From the NCBI RefSeq assembly GCF_001761365.1, contig NZ_CP017477.1:1014501-1078500 (forward strand): a stretch of DNA of 64,000 nucleotides. Reading direction: 5' to 3'. A program made the position numbers and the translations under genes. The notes under the pieces were generated by a model. The model made no database searches. It worked only from the letters and a program-made list of their open reading frames with translations, and was not told where the DNA came from. This DNA is from Polaribacter vadi. Its GTDB lineage: Bacteria > Bacteroidota > Bacteroidia > Flavobacteriales > Flavobacteriaceae. Positions 63,044-64,000 of this stretch are shown here, piece by piece (positions within the stretch are counted from its first letter, which is position 1; every line of letters begins with the position of its first letter).

Positions 63044-63438
63044 AATATTATTTTACAACAATAATTAAAGGAAATTTTGATATTATTATAGATAAAGTAA
63101 CAAATGAACTTAAAAAGGAAGGTTTTGGAGTATTAACAACTATTAATATACAACAAACACTTAAAAATAAGTTAGATGTTACTTTTAAAAAATACACCAT
63201 TTTAGGAGCATGTAATCCGTCTTTTGCTTATAAAGCCTTACAAGCAGAAGATAAAATAGGAACAATGTTGCCTTGTAATATTATTGTGCAAGAAATTGCT
63301 GTAAATACGATTGAAGTTTCAGCAATAAACCCTTTAGTTTCCATGCAAGCTGTTAATAATAATCAATTAGAGGATATTGCTAAAGAGGTTAGTAATAAAT
63401 TAGAAAATGTTATAAAAAATATGCACAATGAAAAATGA
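63040..63438 (+). CDS. DUF302 domain protein
   Basis: The 132-residue protein matches DUF302: N-terminal YYFTTIIKGNFDIIIDKVTNELKKEGFGVLTTINIQQTLKNKL, then LGACNPSFAYKALQAEDKIGTMLPCNIIVQE, with the conserved LGACNP and LPCN cysteines. Its function is not established; members are common near thiol, sulfur or low-oxygen genes. It overlaps the TerB-like gene by 4 bp, so belongs to the same CRP/FNR-type unit. Confidence 0.87.
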   Translation: MKYYFTTIIKGNFDIIIDKVTNELKKEGFGVLTTINIQQTLKNKLDVTFKKYTILGACNPSFAYKALQAEDKIGTMLPCNIIVQEIAVNTIEVSAINPLVSMQAVNNNQLEDIAKEVSNKLENVIKNMHNEK

Positions 63439-63729
63439 TTTTAATAGCATTATTAATTCACTCCCTATTGTTTTAGTTGTTTTTTTCTGCTGATTGATGT
63501 GGTTCATAGAAAACGTTAAGTGTTATTATATAAGAAGTAAAAAACATATTTAGACATAATGTAAAAATTATAAAAATTGATGTAGATAAAAACTAAAAAT
63601 TAGCATGTAACTATCAAGTGAAGTGTTACAGTATTTTACTTTTTAAAAGTCGGAAAACTGGTTTGGTGAGATCCAGGAGTTCATCAGAAAGAAAATTTAA
63701 AACAACTTATACAATCAAAAAAATAAAAA

Positions 63730-64000
63730 ATGAGTATTCATATTGAAGCCAAAAAAGGAGAAATAGCAGATACAATTTTATTACCAGGAGATCCAATGCG
63801 TGCTAAATGGATTGCAGAAAAATTTTTAAAAGATGCTGTCTGTTATAATAATGTACGAGGAATGTTTGGTTATACAGGTTTTTATAAAGGAAAAAAGGTT
63901 TCTGTACAAGGTACAGGAATGGGTATTCCTTCTGCACTTATTTATTGCCATGAACTAATAAACGAATATGGAGTTAAAAACCTTATTAGAGTTGGCTCTA
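63730..64000 (+). CDS. deoD: Purine nucleoside phosphorylase DeoD-type (partial, 3' end outside window)
   Basis: Ninety codons are visible. They start [32 protein letters not shown], with the phosphate loop LPGDP-x-R, followed by [19 protein letters not shown] and [18 protein letters not shown] (phosphate-binding G-x-G-M-G), typical of hexameric PNP. It cleaves purine nucleosides with phosphate. It is 291 bp after the DUF302 gene; no palindrome of the TGAT-N4-ATCA kind is in that gap. Confidence 0.93.
   Translation, partial: MSIHIEAKKGEIADTILLPGDPMRAKWIAEKFLKDAVCYNNVRGMFGYTGFYKGKKVSVQGTGMGIPSALIYCHELINEYGVKNLIRVGS

Noticed and set aside
63439..63729. CRP/FNR-type site upstream of deoD
   Set aside because: The nearest match has the half-sites too far apart and no TAnnTTTG box at 23 nt.

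Overview
The window looks like a chromosome segment of a marine Flavobacteriaceae bacterium (Bacteroidota; a Polaribacter/Tenacibaculum-like genome is my inference, not a test). The grounds are very AT-rich DNA, TAnnTTTG -7 promoter boxes with few Shine-Dalgarno sequences, a type IX secretion adhesin paired with a PorP/SprF protein, an HU-like DNA-binding protein of the Bacteroidota type, and dispersed palindromes typical of such genomes.

Layout. 0-4.2 kb: a leftward run of DinB protein, serine hydrolase and an MFS/HEAT transporter cut by the window start. 4.3-6.3 kb: a secreted basic protein behind a sigma-54-type promoter, then a small exported protein. 6.6-10.4 kb: the most striking locus, eight nearly identical tandem transcription units, each encoding the same 71-residue two-helix membrane protein with its own terminator. 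10.4-17 kb: SprF-like protein and a 1830-residue PKD/SprB-repeat adhesin. 17-20 kb: a gene-poor accessory stretch with a restriction-modification remnant, an HU-like gene, a candidate structured RNA, a YegP-like gene and three tRNAs. 20.5-32.9 kb: housekeeping genes (7TM-HD phosphodiesterase, thiolase, NlpC/P60 hydrolase, TPR protein, gyrA, clpC, a 2-oxoacid dehydrogenase E2).

33-46.5 kb holds nearly a whole C5 heme pathway from glutamyl-tRNA: hemA, a hemC-hemD fusion, hemB, hemL, hemE and hemF on the minus strand, an AraC-type regulator divergent from hemA, then hemH and hemJ on the plus strand. Two heptanucleotide repeat tracts flank a SpoU methyltransferase gene there.

46.7-63.5 kb is a coherent stress/low-oxygen regulon. 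It has seven tandem-domain universal stress proteins, a short ribosome hibernation factor, a beta-CASP RNase-like protein, an eRF1-like protein, a frameshifted ATP-cone nuclease, TerB-like and DUF302 proteins, and a soluble FixL-like PAS kinase with a response regulator whose output is a CRP/FNR domain. Nine palindromes of the form TGAT-N4-ATCA (one with one mismatch) each lie exactly 23 nt before a TAnnTT(T/A)(G/A) box, which is class II CRP/FNR promoter geometry. Two of them drive no obvious adjacent ORF and instead precede about 215 nt of noncoding DNA ending in related hairpins, so I predict two regulated small RNAs. The window ends inside deoD.
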